This document shows, in pieces, positions 16,740 through 25,473 of a stretch of 64,000 nt of DNA. The notes under the pieces are model-generated. The model saw nothing but the letters and a program-made list of their open reading frames with translations, was not told the origin of the DNA and did no database searches. Position numbers and translations under genes: made by a program. The DNA lies in assembly GCA_910578105.1 (NCBI GenBank), contig CAJTPD010000004.1, forward strand, positions 144,933-208,932. Direction: 5' to 3'. This stretch comes from an uncultured Odoribacter sp. Lineage in GTDB: Bacteria; Bacteroidota; Bacteroidia; Bacteroidales; Marinifilaceae. Position 1 is the first letter of the stretch; the number at the start of each line of letters is the position of its first letter.

Positions 16740-17588
16740 ATGCGCTATATTATCCTTATTTTGTTATTAAAAATACCTGCTTTTATTTTACCTGCTCAAA
16801 ACTTACAAAGTTTTTCTTCTACACACCATTTTTATGGACAAGGAAAAATCGATAACTCCAATATTTCTCTTGAATTGGATTTTATTTGCCGTTATGCTTA
16901 TAAAAAAGGATGTATGACCCAACGTTATTATCAAATTAGTGGTAACTGTTATTATGAACGGTTTGGAATACCTATCCAACTTATAGGCAAACTGGAAGCT
17001 CCTGAAAATAATTATTTCTCAGCAAATGAGATATTTGAAATTACTTTATATGAATTATCTTCCAACTATAAAAAAAGAGCTCTATGGAAGGGTAAGGTTT
17101 CTTCTGAAAGTTTTCAAGGCGACTGGATAGACGAAATTTCTTCCGAATGCCTGCCTTTCCATATTGATTGGCAGGCGTCAAATTTAGGCAATCTTAAAGT
17201 ACAATGGAATTATCAGGAATATCTGTTACCTACTCTTAATAATATAGCTTATCAGGGGGAATATGAGCTTATCCATCAAATAGAAAATCCACACCAGTTA
17301 TTTTTAATCTTACTGGTGACCATTCCCTCTTGCGGAGTATACGACTGCAGAGGAAGCAGTTGTGGCGGAGCAGATTGCTACTTGTATTGGTATGCCATAG
17401 AAAAACAAAAAATAGAATGGCAATGCGAAACCGTATACAGAGAAACTCCTTTTTTGAATTTAACAGATACCCAACTTACTGCTGATAGCTGTGTTTACCG
17501 AAGCAAAGATCCCGAAGGAAATTGTTTTCAGGTAAAAATTGATTACCAACATCCGGAAAAAGGAATAATAAAAACTTTTTGTAATTGA
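16740..17588 (+). CDS. Secreted protein of unknown function
   Basis: 282 residues from the ATG at 16740, which gives a clean signal peptide (MRYIILILLLKIPAFILPAQ). An upstream in-frame ATG at 16692 would bury that signal behind charged residues and falls inside the promoter, so it is rejected. The mature protein is rich in aromatic and beta-type residues. It has a cysteine cluster at about residues 210-235 (SCGVYDCRGSSCGGADCYLYW) and more cysteines nearby, which suggests disulfides or metal binding. The base composition is AT-rich, in sharp contrast to the GC-rich operon just upstream. I do not recognise a family. Confidence 0.78.
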   Translation: MRYIILILLLKIPAFILPAQNLQSFSSTHHFYGQGKIDNSNISLELDFICRYAYKKGCMTQRYYQISGNCYYERFGIPIQLIGKLEAPENNYFSANEIFEITLYELSSNYKKRALWKGKVSSESFQGDWIDEISSECLPFHIDWQASNLGNLKVQWNYQEYLLPTLNNIAYQGEYELIHQIENPHQLFLILLVTIPSCGVYDCRGSSCGGADCYLYWYAIEKQKIEWQCETVYRETPFLNLTDTQLTADSCVYRSKDPEGNCFQVKIDYQHPEKGIIKTFCN

Positions 17589-17681
17589 CGCGATACATAG
17601 AGACGGGGCTTTGTATAAATTTAATAATTTTGTGATATAAAATTTTAGAATCAAGTCATGTTGAAAGCGGATGTGAGACGA

Positions 17682-18290
17682 ATGAAATATTTGTTGTTGG
17701 GATTACTGGTTGTTTTTGTGTTGGGATGTGAGGGGAAAAAGAAACAAGGAAATTTTAAGTATTTCAGAAATTATCAGCGGACCTTCAATGATATGAACGA
17801 CAGGCATTTGAAGGCTGCTAAACAATGGGGAATAAAGCCTGTTCATTCGGAGCATGATTTTCACTTACAAGAGGAGAAATTAACTGAAATTAGTTCGTGC
17901 CGTTTGTATGTTTTAGATAAACTTACCCATTCTGTACCCTATCTGGTGCCACGGGCAGCGGAATTATTGGCAACCATCGGGCGTAATTTCAGGGATTCTT
18001 TGGATAAAAAGGGATTACCTGACCGGAAGATTATTGTGACCAGTGTTTTGCGTACAGCAGGGACAATAAAGCAATTGCAGAAGAAAAACATAAATGCCAG
18101 TGTTCATTCAGCTCATGTTTACGGGACGACTTTTGACGTTGCTTATGCGCGGTATAAAGGGGCAAAAAAAGAGGAAACTGATAAATTGAAATCTGTCCTT
18201 GCCGAGGTGCTCCAGGATTTGCGCAAGCAGAAAAAATGTTATGTCCGTTATGAGTTTAAACAGGGGTGCTTTCATGTTACTGCGCGGTAA
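17682..18290 (+). CDS. DUF5715-family lipoprotein, M15 peptidase-like
   Basis: 202 residues from the ATG at 17682, which gives a compact lipoprotein signal (MKYLLLGLLVVFVLGC). An ATG eight codons upstream (17658) is possible. The region SAHVYGTTFDVAY matches the SxHxxGxxxD zinc motif of M15/VanY-type D-Ala-D-Ala peptidases, and a C-terminal histidine in GCFHVTA could be the third ligand. A preceding arginine-containing strand (VTSVLRTAG) corresponds to the family's SxxR(T/S) strand. It is likely to be a periplasmic or outer-membrane-anchored peptidoglycan peptidase or binder. The ligand set is as expected for activity, but activity is inferred. Confidence 0.83.
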   Translation: MKYLLLGLLVVFVLGCEGKKKQGNFKYFRNYQRTFNDMNDRHLKAAKQWGIKPVHSEHDFHLQEEKLTEISSCRLYVLDKLTHSVPYLVPRAAELLATIGRNFRDSLDKKGLPDRKIIVTSVLRTAGTIKQLQKKNINASVHSAHVYGTTFDVAYARYKGAKKEETDKLKSVLAEVLQDLRKQKKCYVRYEFKQGCFHVTAR

Positions 18291-18305
18291 TATGAAAAAA
18301 TGTAC

Positions 18306-18313
18306 TACCTTTG
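18306..18313 (+). promoter_or_regulatory. -7 element before ychF
   Basis: TACCTTTG matches TAnnTTTG, 65 bp before the ychF ATG. No good -33 TTTG was found at the right distance. Confidence 0.35.
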
Positions 18314-18378
18314 TGTTCTGATTTGAAGAGTGTGAAAATCACTTTACTTTTTACTTTATACTTTTTACTTGAATTTGT

Positions 18379-19479
18379 ATGGGTTTACAATGTGGTATCG
18401 TTGGACTGCCGAATGTAGGAAAGTCTACGTTATTTAATTGCTTGAGTAATGCAAAAGCTCAGTCTGCTAATTTTCCTTTTTGTACGATAGAACCGAATGT
18501 GGGAGTTATTACTGTTCCGGATGAGCGTTTAAATAAGTTGGTGGAATTAGTACAGCCTCAGAATGTTGTACCGGCCGTAGTTGAAATTGTAGATATTGCC
18601 GGATTGGTGAAGGGAGCTAGTAAAGGTGAGGGATTGGGAAATAAATTTTTGTCTAATATCCGTGAAACAGATGCTATTATTCATGTGTTGCGTTGTTTTG
18701 ACGACGATAATATTGTCCATGTGGATGGTAGCGTTGACCCGGTACGTGATAAAGAGATTATTGATACGGAATTGCAACTGAAAGACCTTGAAACAGTTGA
18801 AAACCGTTTGCAGAAAGAGGAGAAAAGGGCAATGACAGGGGGAGACCCGGTGGCTAAACGTCAGGTTGAGGTCCTGCATCTTTATAAGGCTGCTTTGGAA
18901 AAAGGACTTTCTGCCCGTACTGTTATTTTGGACGATTTGCAGCAGGAGGCTGCTAAGGATTTGCAATTGCTGACCAGTAAGCCGGTGTTGTATGTTTGCA
19001 ATGTGGATGAGGCTTCTGTCGTTAATGGCAATAAATATGTCGAAGCTGTAAAAGAGGCCGTAAAGAATGAAAATGCGGAGGTATTGATTATTGGTGCAGG
19101 GATTGAAGCGGATATTGCAGAATTGGAAACTTATGAAGAGAAACAGATGTTTCTTGAAGATTTGGGACTCAAAGAAGCCGGAGTGAATAAATTGATTCGT
19201 ACGGCGTATCATTTATTGAATTTGCAGACGTATTTTACTGCCGGAGTGAAAGAGGTGCGTGCCTGGACTTTCCGGAAAGGGATGAAAGCTCCTCAAACTG
19301 CAGGTATAATTCACTCTGATTTTGAAAAAGGCTTTATTCGCGCTGAAGTTATTAAATACGAAGATTTTATTTTTTATGGTTCGGAAGTAAAATGTAAAGA
19401 GGCCGGAAAAATGTCAGTAGAAGGAAAAGATTATATTGTGCAGGATGGAGATATGATGAATTTCCGTTTTAATGTATAG
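18379..19479 (+). CDS. ychF: YchF/OLA1-family ribosome-associated ATPase/GTPase
   Basis: 366 residues, full family length. The N-terminal P-loop GLPNVGKST begins at residue 9, with the switch region leading to DIAGLVKGAS (G3). The NVDE element replaces NKxD, which is why the family prefers ATP. A helical insert follows, then the C-terminal TGS-like domain (YFTAGVKEVRAWTFRKG, ending VQDGDMMNFRFNV). YchF binds ribosomes and modulates oxidative-stress responses and leaderless mRNA translation. It stands alone and ends in a hairpin shared with the convergent gene. Confidence 0.96.
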   Translation: MGLQCGIVGLPNVGKSTLFNCLSNAKAQSANFPFCTIEPNVGVITVPDERLNKLVELVQPQNVVPAVVEIVDIAGLVKGASKGEGLGNKFLSNIRETDAIIHVLRCFDDDNIVHVDGSVDPVRDKEIIDTELQLKDLETVENRLQKEEKRAMTGGDPVAKRQVEVLHLYKAALEKGLSARTVILDDLQQEAAKDLQLLTSKPVLYVCNVDEASVVNGNKYVEAVKEAVKNENAEVLIIGAGIEADIAELETYEEKQMFLEDLGLKEAGVNKLIRTAYHLLNLQTYFTAGVKEVRAWTFRKGMKAPQTAGIIHSDFEKGFIRAEVIKYEDFIFYGSEVKCKEAGKMSVEGKDYIVQDGDMMNFRFNV

Positions 19480-19486
19480 AAGAATG

Positions 19487-19529
19487 TGTGTCAAAAGTAA
19501 AACAGTTATAAAAGTTTACTTTTGACACA
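19487..19529. terminator. Bidirectional terminator between ychF and the LolA-like gene
   Basis: A 15-bp perfect inverted repeat (19487-19501 and 19515-19529) lies in the 58-bp gap between two convergent genes. T/A-rich flanks on both sides allow use in either direction. Confidence 0.75.
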
Positions 19530-19537
19530 TTTCCTTG

Positions 19538-20167
19538 TTATCTCATGTCAATAACTTCTACATCCGGATGTTTTGCTTTGTCAAAGCTGAAAAAGGAGTC
19601 GGAGGGTGCCGGAGTAAGTTGTTTTATATTTTGGATGACAATGGTTATGTTGTTGCCGTCTTTACCAAAGGAGGTTACTTTTTGAATGGAGGAAGTGGCC
19701 GGATTTACCCAGATTCCGATTTTTTCGAAATTTTTCTTTTCTTTCGGGTAGAGTTCTATGTAAGCAATACTATTGGTTGTGTTGATTAACTTTTGGGTAA
19801 ATCCTTGGTTGTGAATATCAAACAAAGTGGCCGGATTCAGGAATTCTTCTTCATCGTCATTGGGATTTTTGATGTTTACTTCCTGTACTTCGGGCATGTA
19901 GGTGTATATTATTTTTCCGTCATAATAATTTTCAACATCCATTAGATTTAATTTGTACCTGTTTCCTTTCATCCAGGCTTTCCCTTCGTGAATTTCGTTG
20001 ATGTTTTCTGTTTTGTTTTCCATAGCAAGCGTAAAACTTACTTCTGCTGCCGGGTAGGTTTTGAATTTGGCAGCAGCTTTGTCAAGAATTTCTTTGGCTT
20101 TCGGATCGCTCTGTGCCAGAATGCTGAAAGTCAGCATAGTCAATAGTAGTGTTGTAAAGTATCGCAT
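19538..20167 (-). CDS. LolA-like outer-membrane lipoprotein carrier
   Basis: 209 residues with a signal peptide (about 1-19, ending ILAQ). The body follows the LolA pattern: an N-terminal helix (AKEILDKAAAKFKTY), then an open beta-barrel half (FTLAMENKTENI, GKAWMKGNRYKLNL, GKIIYTYMPEVQEVNI), ending with a strand ITIVIQNIKQL. LolA carries lipoproteins through the periplasm to the outer membrane. Bacteroidota have several LolA-like paralogues, so the exact cargo is uncertain. It is transcribed leftward towards ychF, with CAAAGATA (a reverse TATCTTTG) 34-41 bp in front of its start. Confidence 0.85.
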   Translation of the reverse strand: MRYFTTLLLTMLTFSILAQSDPKAKEILDKAAAKFKTYPAAEVSFTLAMENKTENINEIHEGKAWMKGNRYKLNLMDVENYYDGKIIYTYMPEVQEVNIKNPNDDEEEFLNPATLFDIHNQGFTQKLINTTNSIAYIELYPKEKKNFEKIGIWVNPATSSIQKVTSFGKDGNNITIVIQNIKQLTPAPSDSFFSFDKAKHPDVEVIDMR

Positions 20168-20200
20168 AATGTATAAATTTTATATTCCTTGAAATTAAGA

Positions 20201-20208
20201 CAAAGATA
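20201..20208 (-). promoter_or_regulatory. -7 element before the LolA-like gene
   Basis: On the minus strand 20208-20201 reads TATCTTTG, the most common -7 element in this window. A TTTC sits about 19 bp upstream as a degenerate -33 element. Confidence 0.5.
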
Positions 20209-20327
20209 AGGAATGTACCGTATATTCTGAAATTTTATTTAGATTTGTCATTTGAAATGGGAAATGCCGAATGACGGGTGACGGCTTGTTCCCTGACCGG
20301 AAATCATAATCGTAATTTACGGATAAT

Positions 20328-21113
20328 ATGTTGTTATTTATCAAATTGGGCTTTTTCGATATTCTGGATATCCTGATTGTTGCTTTTATTTTTTATCAGC
20401 TTTATCGTCTGGTAAAAGGAACGGTGGCTATTAATATTTTTGCCGGAATATTTACTTTCTATCTGGTTTGGTTGTTGGTAGGGGCTTTCAATATGGAATT
20501 GATTTCTGCGTTTTTGGGTAAGTTTATCGGGATGGGGGTAATTGCACTTTTGATTGTGTTCCAGCCGGAAGTACGGCGTTTTTTATTGTTGATTGGAAGC
20601 CGGTATAATTTGCAGAATATTTTTAATCTGGAGAAAGTGTTTGCTAAGCCGGGAATTCAGGAACATGTTTCTGATGCGATAGTAGAGGCTTGTGCCAATT
20701 TTTCGGCAACCCAAACGGGTGCTTTGATTGTTTTTCAACAAAATACTGAATTGTATAATTATGCTCAGACAGGAGTAATGATGAAGGCTCAGGTTACAGA
20801 TGAGCTGATTGAAAATATTTTCTTTAAAAATAGTCCTTTACATGACGGAGCAGTGATTATTACGGACAATAAAATTCTGGCTGCCCGTTGTATCTTACCG
20901 GTTTCCGACCGCCGGGACATTCCGGGGAGTATGGGATTGCGGCACAGGGCTGCTTTGGGATTGAGTGCAGTCAGTGATGCTTATGTGGTTGTTGTCAGCG
21001 AGGAAACCGGAAATATTACTTTTTTCAAGGATAGTAAGTATAAAGTGAGGGTAAGTCCGGAAGAATTAAGAAAATTATTGTCGAATGATTTTTCCGGGTT
21101 TGTGGTAAAATAA
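20328..21113 (+). CDS. cdaA: Diadenylate cyclase CdaA
   Basis: 261 residues. Three N-terminal hydrophobic helices (about 8-75) anchor it in the inner membrane, followed by a DAC (DisA_N) domain at about 90-245. Both catalytic motifs are intact: DGA in SPLHDGAVII and RHR in GLRHRAALG. It condenses two ATP into the second messenger c-di-AMP, which controls potassium and osmolyte balance and envelope stress. In Firmicutes cdaA sits beside cdaR and glmM, but neither is next to it here. It converges on purC. Confidence 0.94.
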   Translation: MLLFIKLGFFDILDILIVAFIFYQLYRLVKGTVAINIFAGIFTFYLVWLLVGAFNMELISAFLGKFIGMGVIALLIVFQPEVRRFLLLIGSRYNLQNIFNLEKVFAKPGIQEHVSDAIVEACANFSATQTGALIVFQQNTELYNYAQTGVMMKAQVTDELIENIFFKNSPLHDGAVIITDNKILAARCILPVSDRRDIPGSMGLRHRAALGLSAVSDAYVVVVSEETGNITFFKDSKYKVRVSPEELRKLLSNDFSGFVVK

Positions 21114-21114
21114 A

Positions 21115-21142
21115 ACAGGAATCACCGGATAGTGATTCCTGT
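21115..21142. terminator. Hairpin between convergent cdaA and purC
   Basis: An 11-bp perfect inverted repeat (21115-21125 and 21132-21142) with a 6-base loop lies two bases after the cdaA stop. The T tract is weak, so it is a probable rather than certain terminator. Confidence 0.6.
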
Positions 21143-21165
21143 AATTCTGCTTTTCGTTCGGATGA

Positions 21166-22110
21166 TTATAAAGTTTTCAAAAAAGTATTTACATTATCTT
21201 CAATCCGTTTTTGCACGTTGTTGTGTTCCGCTTTTTCAAATTTTTGGCCGGTGATGTTTTCATAAAGTTCAATATAACGGTCTGTAATTCCGGTTACGAC
21301 TTTTGGAGTCATTTCCGGCACCTGTTGTCCGGCTTGTCCCTGAAAGCCGTGCTCCATTAGCCATTCGCGGACAAATTCTTTGGATAATTGTTTTTGTTTT
21401 TCCCCTTTGGCAAATCGTTCTTCATAGCCGTCTGCATAGAAATAGCGGGAAGAATCAGGGGTGTGGATTTCGTCTATCAGATAAATTTTGCCATTCTTTT
21501 TTCCAAATTCGTATTTGGTATCTACCAAAATTAATCCTTTTTCTGCTGCTATTTCTGTTCCGCGCCGGAAAAGAGCGTAGGTATATTTTTCCATTAATTC
21601 GTAATCTTCACGGCTGACAAGTCCTTGGGCAATAATTTCTTCTTTGGAAATGTTTTCATCGTGTCCTTCGTCAGCTTTAGTTGTAGGGGTGATTAACGGA
21701 GATTCAAATTTTTGGTTTTCTTTCATACCTTCCGGCAAGGGCAAGCCGCAAAGAGTCCGTTCTCCGGATTTGTAGGCCCGCCATGAACTACCCGTGAGAT
21801 ATCCCCGAATGACCATTTCCACTTTGAAAGGTTCGCATTTATGTCCGACGGTGACCATTGGATCTGGTGTTGCAATTTTCCAGTTTGGAACAATATCTGC
21901 TGTGGCATCGAGGAATTTTGAAGCAATTTGGTTGAGAACCTGTCCTTTGTATGGAATCCCTTCGGGTAATACAACGTCGAAAGCTGAAATCCGGTCGGAG
22001 ACAACCATGACCAGGTATTCGTCATTGATATCGTATACATCGCGTACTTTTCCTTTGTATACACTTTTTTGTCCCGGGAAATGGAAGTCTGTTTTTACAA
22101 TAGCATTCAT
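21166..22110 (-). CDS. purC: SAICAR synthetase (phosphoribosylaminoimidazole-succinocarboxamide synthase)
   Basis: 314 residues when started at 22110 ([15 protein letters not shown]), which matches the usual N terminus of Bacteroidota PurC. An ATG seven codons upstream (22131) would lie five bases after phoH. It joins CAIR and aspartate using ATP in purine synthesis. Family landmarks include [29 protein letters not shown], the [23 protein letters not shown] core, and [13 protein letters not shown] with [11 protein letters not shown]. It is downstream of phoH on the same strand and probably co-transcribed with it. Confidence 0.96.
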   Translation of the reverse strand: MNAIVKTDFHFPGQKSVYKGKVRDVYDINDEYLVMVVSDRISAFDVVLPEGIPYKGQVLNQIASKFLDATADIVPNWKIATPDPMVTVGHKCEPFKVEMVIRGYLTGSSWRAYKSGERTLCGLPLPEGMKENQKFESPLITPTTKADEGHDENISKEEIIAQGLVSREDYELMEKYTYALFRRGTEIAAEKGLILVDTKYEFGKKNGKIYLIDEIHTPDSSRYFYADGYEERFAKGEKQKQLSKEFVREWLMEHGFQGQAGQQVPEMTPKVVTGITDRYIELYENITGQKFEKAEHNNVQKRIEDNVNTFLKTL

Positions 22111-22136
22111 ACTGTTATTTTTAATGTTCAATGTTT

Positions 22137-23099
22137 TTATTTCTTTGTTTTTTGGTTTTCTGTTTCCTCGTTATTATATGCCTTGACAATTTCTTTCACT
22201 AGTCTGTGCCGTATGATGTCGTCTGAATTGAATTCGACGAAAGCAATTCCTTTGATGTCCTTTAATATCTGAAAGGCGTGTATCAGACCGGATTCCGAGC
22301 GTTTGGGGAGGTCTATTTGGCTCATATCGCCGGTTATGACAAATTTTGCGCTGACTCCCATTCGGGTCAGAAACATTTTCAGTTGATTGCGGGTAGTATT
22401 TTGTGCTTCATCCAGAATAACAAATGAATCGTTCAGGGTTCTTCCGCGCATATATGCAAGAGGAGCAATCTGGATGACTTCGGATTCCAGATATTCTTCC
22501 AGTTTTTTAGGAGGAATCATATCGGAGAGTGCGTCGTAAAGAGGTTGCAGATAAGGGTCGACTTTTTCTTTCATGTCTCCGGGCAGGAAGCCAAGGCTTT
22601 CTCCTGCTTCAACGGCAGGGCGGCTCAATACGATTCGTTTGATTTCGCGGTTTCGTAATGCTTTTACTGCCAGAGCAATGGCAGTATATGTTTTTCCGGA
22701 GCCGGCCGGACCGGTTGCAAATAGCAGGTCATTGTTTTTGGATAATTCAACCAATTTGCGTTGGTTGGGGGTACGGGCACGGATGGCTTTTCCGGCATTT
22801 CCGAATAAAATAACGGATTCGGCATCTTCCGGGTCTGTTATTATATTGTCTTCCAGTATAATTCGTTTCAGGTTGGCTACTGTAAGCATATTATACCGGT
22901 GATAATGTTCTAATAAGGCATTGATTTTATTACTCAGAATTTCGATGTCGTTGATTTCTCCCTGAAGAATGAGTTCGTCTCCTCGGGCAGTAATCTTCAA
23001 TTTTGGAAAGTATTCTTTTAGTAAATTGAATTTTGAATTGTTAATTCCGTAGAAATCAACGGGTTCAATGTTTCCTATACTTATTCTTTTCTCAATCAT
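22137..23099 (-). CDS. phoH: PhoH-family ATPase
   Basis: 320 residues. An N-terminal KH-like/extension region (1-100) precedes the P-loop NTPase core with Walker A GPAGSGKT (residues 130-137). The Walker B region [13 protein letters not shown] and the [10 protein letters not shown] motif are also present. PhoH proteins are predicted RNA-linked ATPases or helicases, often partnered with the YbeY RNase, which is not seen here. The next gene on the strand is purC, separated by a short gap. Confidence 0.94.
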   Translation of the reverse strand: MIEKRISIGNIEPVDFYGINNSKFNLLKEYFPKLKITARGDELILQGEINDIEILSNKINALLEHYHRYNMLTVANLKRIILEDNIITDPEDAESVILFGNAGKAIRARTPNQRKLVELSKNNDLLFATGPAGSGKTYTAIALAVKALRNREIKRIVLSRPAVEAGESLGFLPGDMKEKVDPYLQPLYDALSDMIPPKKLEEYLESEVIQIAPLAYMRGRTLNDSFVILDEAQNTTRNQLKMFLTRMGVSAKFVITGDMSQIDLPKRSESGLIHAFQILKDIKGIAFVEFNSDDIIRHRLVKEIVKAYNNEETENQKTKK

Positions 23100-23226
23100 G
23101 AAACTTCAAATAAATCCCTTATTTTTGCAGGTGCAAATTACGAAAAAACACTGAATGGCGAATGATTAATGCCTGAAGTTTTTATGTGTGATGTATTATC
23201 GTTTGTGTTCGGGGGAGGAACAGTAT

Positions 23227-24009
23227 ATGGAAAATCTGGAAAAGAAGAAAGAAGCATTTGCTGAGTTATTGGAGATTATTGAAACGTTGAGGACAAAATG
23301 TCCGTGGGACCGGAAACAGACTATGGAGTCATTGCGGGGATTATCAATAGAAGAGGTTTATGAGTTGGGCGATGCAATCCTTGCCGGCGATATGGCAGAA
23401 GTGAAAAAGGAGTTGGGCGATTTATTGATGCATATTGTGTTTTATGCGCAGATTGGCCAGGAACAGCAATCTTTTGATATAGCAGATGTATTGCATGGTA
23501 TTTGTGAAAAATTAAAATACAGGCATCCTCATATATACGGTGAAGCGGAGGTGAAAAATGCTGAAGAGGTTTTACAGAATTGGGAACAATTGAAACTGAA
23601 GGAAAAGGGGCGTAAACATAAGGTTTTGGAAGGAGTGCCGGTATCTCTTCCGGCTTTGGTGAAGGCTTACCGGATTCAGGATAAGGCCCGGGGAGTGGGA
23701 TTTGATTGGAAGGAGAAAGAGGAGGTATGGAATAAAGTGAAGGAAGAATTGGATGAATTTGAAACAGAGGTATGCCAGGCAGACCCGGAAAAGATGGAGG
23801 CAGAGTTCGGGGATTTGTTATTTTCAATGATTAATGCGGCCCGGTTGTACGGTATAAATCCTGAAAATGCTTTGGAGAAAACTAACCGTAAGTTTATACA
23901 ACGTTTTGGATATGTAGAAGAACAGGCCAAAGCAAAAGGAAAAAAGATGCAGGGTATGACGCTTGAAGAAATGGAGCAGTTATGGGAAGAGGCAAAGAGG
24001 CAATCATAA
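23227..24009 (+). CDS. mazG: Nucleoside triphosphate pyrophosphohydrolase MazG
   Basis: 260 residues from the ATG at 23227, which follows a GGGGGAGGA Shine-Dalgarno-like stretch; an upstream in-frame ATG (23188) lacks one. Two MazG domains are present. The first has CPWDRKQT, the SLRGLSIEEVYEL helix and the KKELGDLLMH metal-binding helix. The second has KVKEELDEFE and EAEFGDLLFSMINAARL. The enzyme hydrolyses NTPs to NMP and PPi, cleaning the nucleotide pool and lowering ppGpp-related stress. It is followed 53 bp later by a small unknown gene on the same strand. Confidence 0.94.
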   Translation: MENLEKKKEAFAELLEIIETLRTKCPWDRKQTMESLRGLSIEEVYELGDAILAGDMAEVKKELGDLLMHIVFYAQIGQEQQSFDIADVLHGICEKLKYRHPHIYGEAEVKNAEEVLQNWEQLKLKEKGRKHKVLEGVPVSLPALVKAYRIQDKARGVGFDWKEKEEVWNKVKEELDEFETEVCQADPEKMEAEFGDLLFSMINAARLYGINPENALEKTNRKFIQRFGYVEEQAKAKGKKMQGMTLEEMEQLWEEAKRQS

Positions 24010-24062
24010 TCGGAATAAAGGGATAGTTGTGGAGGTTATTGAAAGAATTCAAGGGGCGGGTA

Positions 24063-24437
24063 ATGAATCTGACTGGAAAATGGAAATATTTTGAGAATTA
24101 CCTTCAGGGAATAGCTGAAGGTGAGTTGTATATAATACAGGAGGGGTATAATTTGTCCGGGCGTATTGTATTTACGGACCGGTTGAAAGGGGAAGTGCCG
24201 TATATGATACAGGAATTTCTCACAGGAAGTATAGAGGAGCGGAAGGTTAGTTTGAAAGCTACGGAATTTGATATTATTCATGCTGATTTCCCTGTTGCTT
24301 ATGAATTGGACAGTTGGTTCGGGATTCTTGTAGAGGATACTGTTATAAAAGGGGTTAGTCTTGATGAACAGGGAGTGTCCGGTAATTTTGAATTTGTAAA
24401 GGTTGAGGAGACTGTATCCGTGAGATTACAGAAGTAA
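24063..24437 (+). CDS. Small protein of unknown function
   Basis: 124 residues from the ATG at 24063, preceded by an AAGGGGCGGG purine stretch; an upstream TTG start at 24027 is less likely. There is no signal peptide or membrane segment. The sequence alternates short hydrophobic strands (GELYIIQEGYNLSGRIVF, KVSLKATEF, YELDSWFGILV), which suggests a small beta-barrel of the lipocalin or FABP sort. I do not recognise a family. It follows mazG at short distance and may be co-transcribed. The reading frame is clean and codon use is like its neighbours. Confidence 0.7.
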   Translation: MNLTGKWKYFENYLQGIAEGELYIIQEGYNLSGRIVFTDRLKGEVPYMIQEFLTGSIEERKVSLKATEFDIIHADFPVAYELDSWFGILVEDTVIKGVSLDEQGVSGNFEFVKVEETVSVRLQK

Positions 24438-24587
24438 CGGGACAGTGCAAAGGTAAACGGTTGGGTGGAAAAAACTTTTAAATAAGTATAAACTGATTCC
24501 GGTGGATTCTTTGGATGACTGGTCATAGGTTAAAGTTGGAAATAGAAATAAGTTTGAATTTCATTTTTAGCTTATGGCTTTAAATTT

Positions 24588-24595
24588 TACATTTG
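24588..24595 (+). promoter_or_regulatory. -7 element before the CvfB-like gene
   Basis: TACATTTG matches TAnnTTTG, 17 bp before the ATG at 24613. A TTTT at 24565-24568 with 19-bp spacing is a weak -33 element. The predicted leader is only about 10 bases. Confidence 0.45.
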
Positions 24596-24612
24596 TCTGA
24601 AAATACAATTAC

Positions 24613-25452
24613 ATGGTTGAAATAGGAAAATACAATACACTGACTGTTATAAAAGCGGTTGATTTCGGTGTTTATCTGGACGGAGGCGAGAGAGGTGAAA
24701 TTTTAATGCCGAAAGAATATGTGCCGGAGCATTGTTCGCCGGGGGATGAAGTAAAAGTATTTGTTTATTTTGACTCGGAGGACCGTGTAGTGGCGACAAT
24801 GGAGGAGCCTGCTGTGATGGTCGGGGAATTTGCTTTTTTGAAAGTTGTGGCTGTTAACCGGGTAGGTGCTTTTCTGGATTGGGGATTGAAGAAAGATTTG
24901 CTTGTACCTTTCCGGGAACAGCGGGAACCTATGTCAGAAGGAAAAGTTTATTTGGTATATGCTTATCTGGATAAAGCGTCGGACCGTATTGTCGCTTCGG
25001 TTAAGGTTGACAAGTATCTGGACCAGACTTTCCCTGACTATGAATTTAATCAGGAGGTAGATGTTTTGGTGGTTCGTAAAACTGATTTGGGGTTTGCTGT
25101 TATTATTAATAATGCCCATTGGGGATTGATTTATGATAATCAGATTTTCCAACCGCTTAAAGTGGGACAGAAGCTAAAAGGATATATCAGGACGGTACGT
25201 GAAGATGAGAAAATAGACGTCGCATTGCAGCCTGCCGGATTTGGTAAGGTTGAAGGCCTTGGCCGGCTTATTCTGGAGAAATTAAAGGACTATAACGGAG
25301 TGCTGGATATTTCGGACAAGAGCGAGCCGGAAGAGATTTACCGGGTATTCGGATGCAGTAAGAAAACTTATAAAAAAGCTTTAGGAACTCTTTACAGACA
25401 GGGCTTTATAGAAATCGATGACTTGGAAGTCCGTTTGAAAGCAGAAGAATAA
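24613..25452 (+). CDS. CvfB-like S1 RNA-binding protein
   Basis: 279 residues made of consecutive S1-like OB folds (about 1-65, 70-130, 140-215) and a C-terminal winged helix. The first OB fold contains FGVYLDGGERGEILMPKEYV; the second GAFLDWGLKKDLLVPFREQ; the third VVRKTDLGFAVIINN. The winged helix contains FGCSKKTYKKALGTLYRQGFI. This architecture is that of CvfB/YitL, an RNA-binding regulator first described in Staphylococcus aureus, where it affects virulence gene expression. In Bacteroidota it is a conserved housekeeping protein of unclear target. It is convergent with the ftsE cluster. Confidence 0.88.
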   Translation: MVEIGKYNTLTVIKAVDFGVYLDGGERGEILMPKEYVPEHCSPGDEVKVFVYFDSEDRVVATMEEPAVMVGEFAFLKVVAVNRVGAFLDWGLKKDLLVPFREQREPMSEGKVYLVYAYLDKASDRIVASVKVDKYLDQTFPDYEFNQEVDVLVVRKTDLGFAVIINNAHWGLIYDNQIFQPLKVGQKLKGYIRTVREDEKIDVALQPAGFGKVEGLGRLILEKLKDYNGVLDISDKSEPEEIYRVFGCSKKTYKKALGTLYRQGFIEIDDLEVRLKAEE

Positions 25453-25473
25453 ATTCGGTGATGAATCCGGAAC

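Noticed and set aside
18547-19212. 221-codon open frame opposite ychF
   Set aside because: It mirrors the ychF coding frame. No promoter or start context was seen, and the product shows no family pattern.
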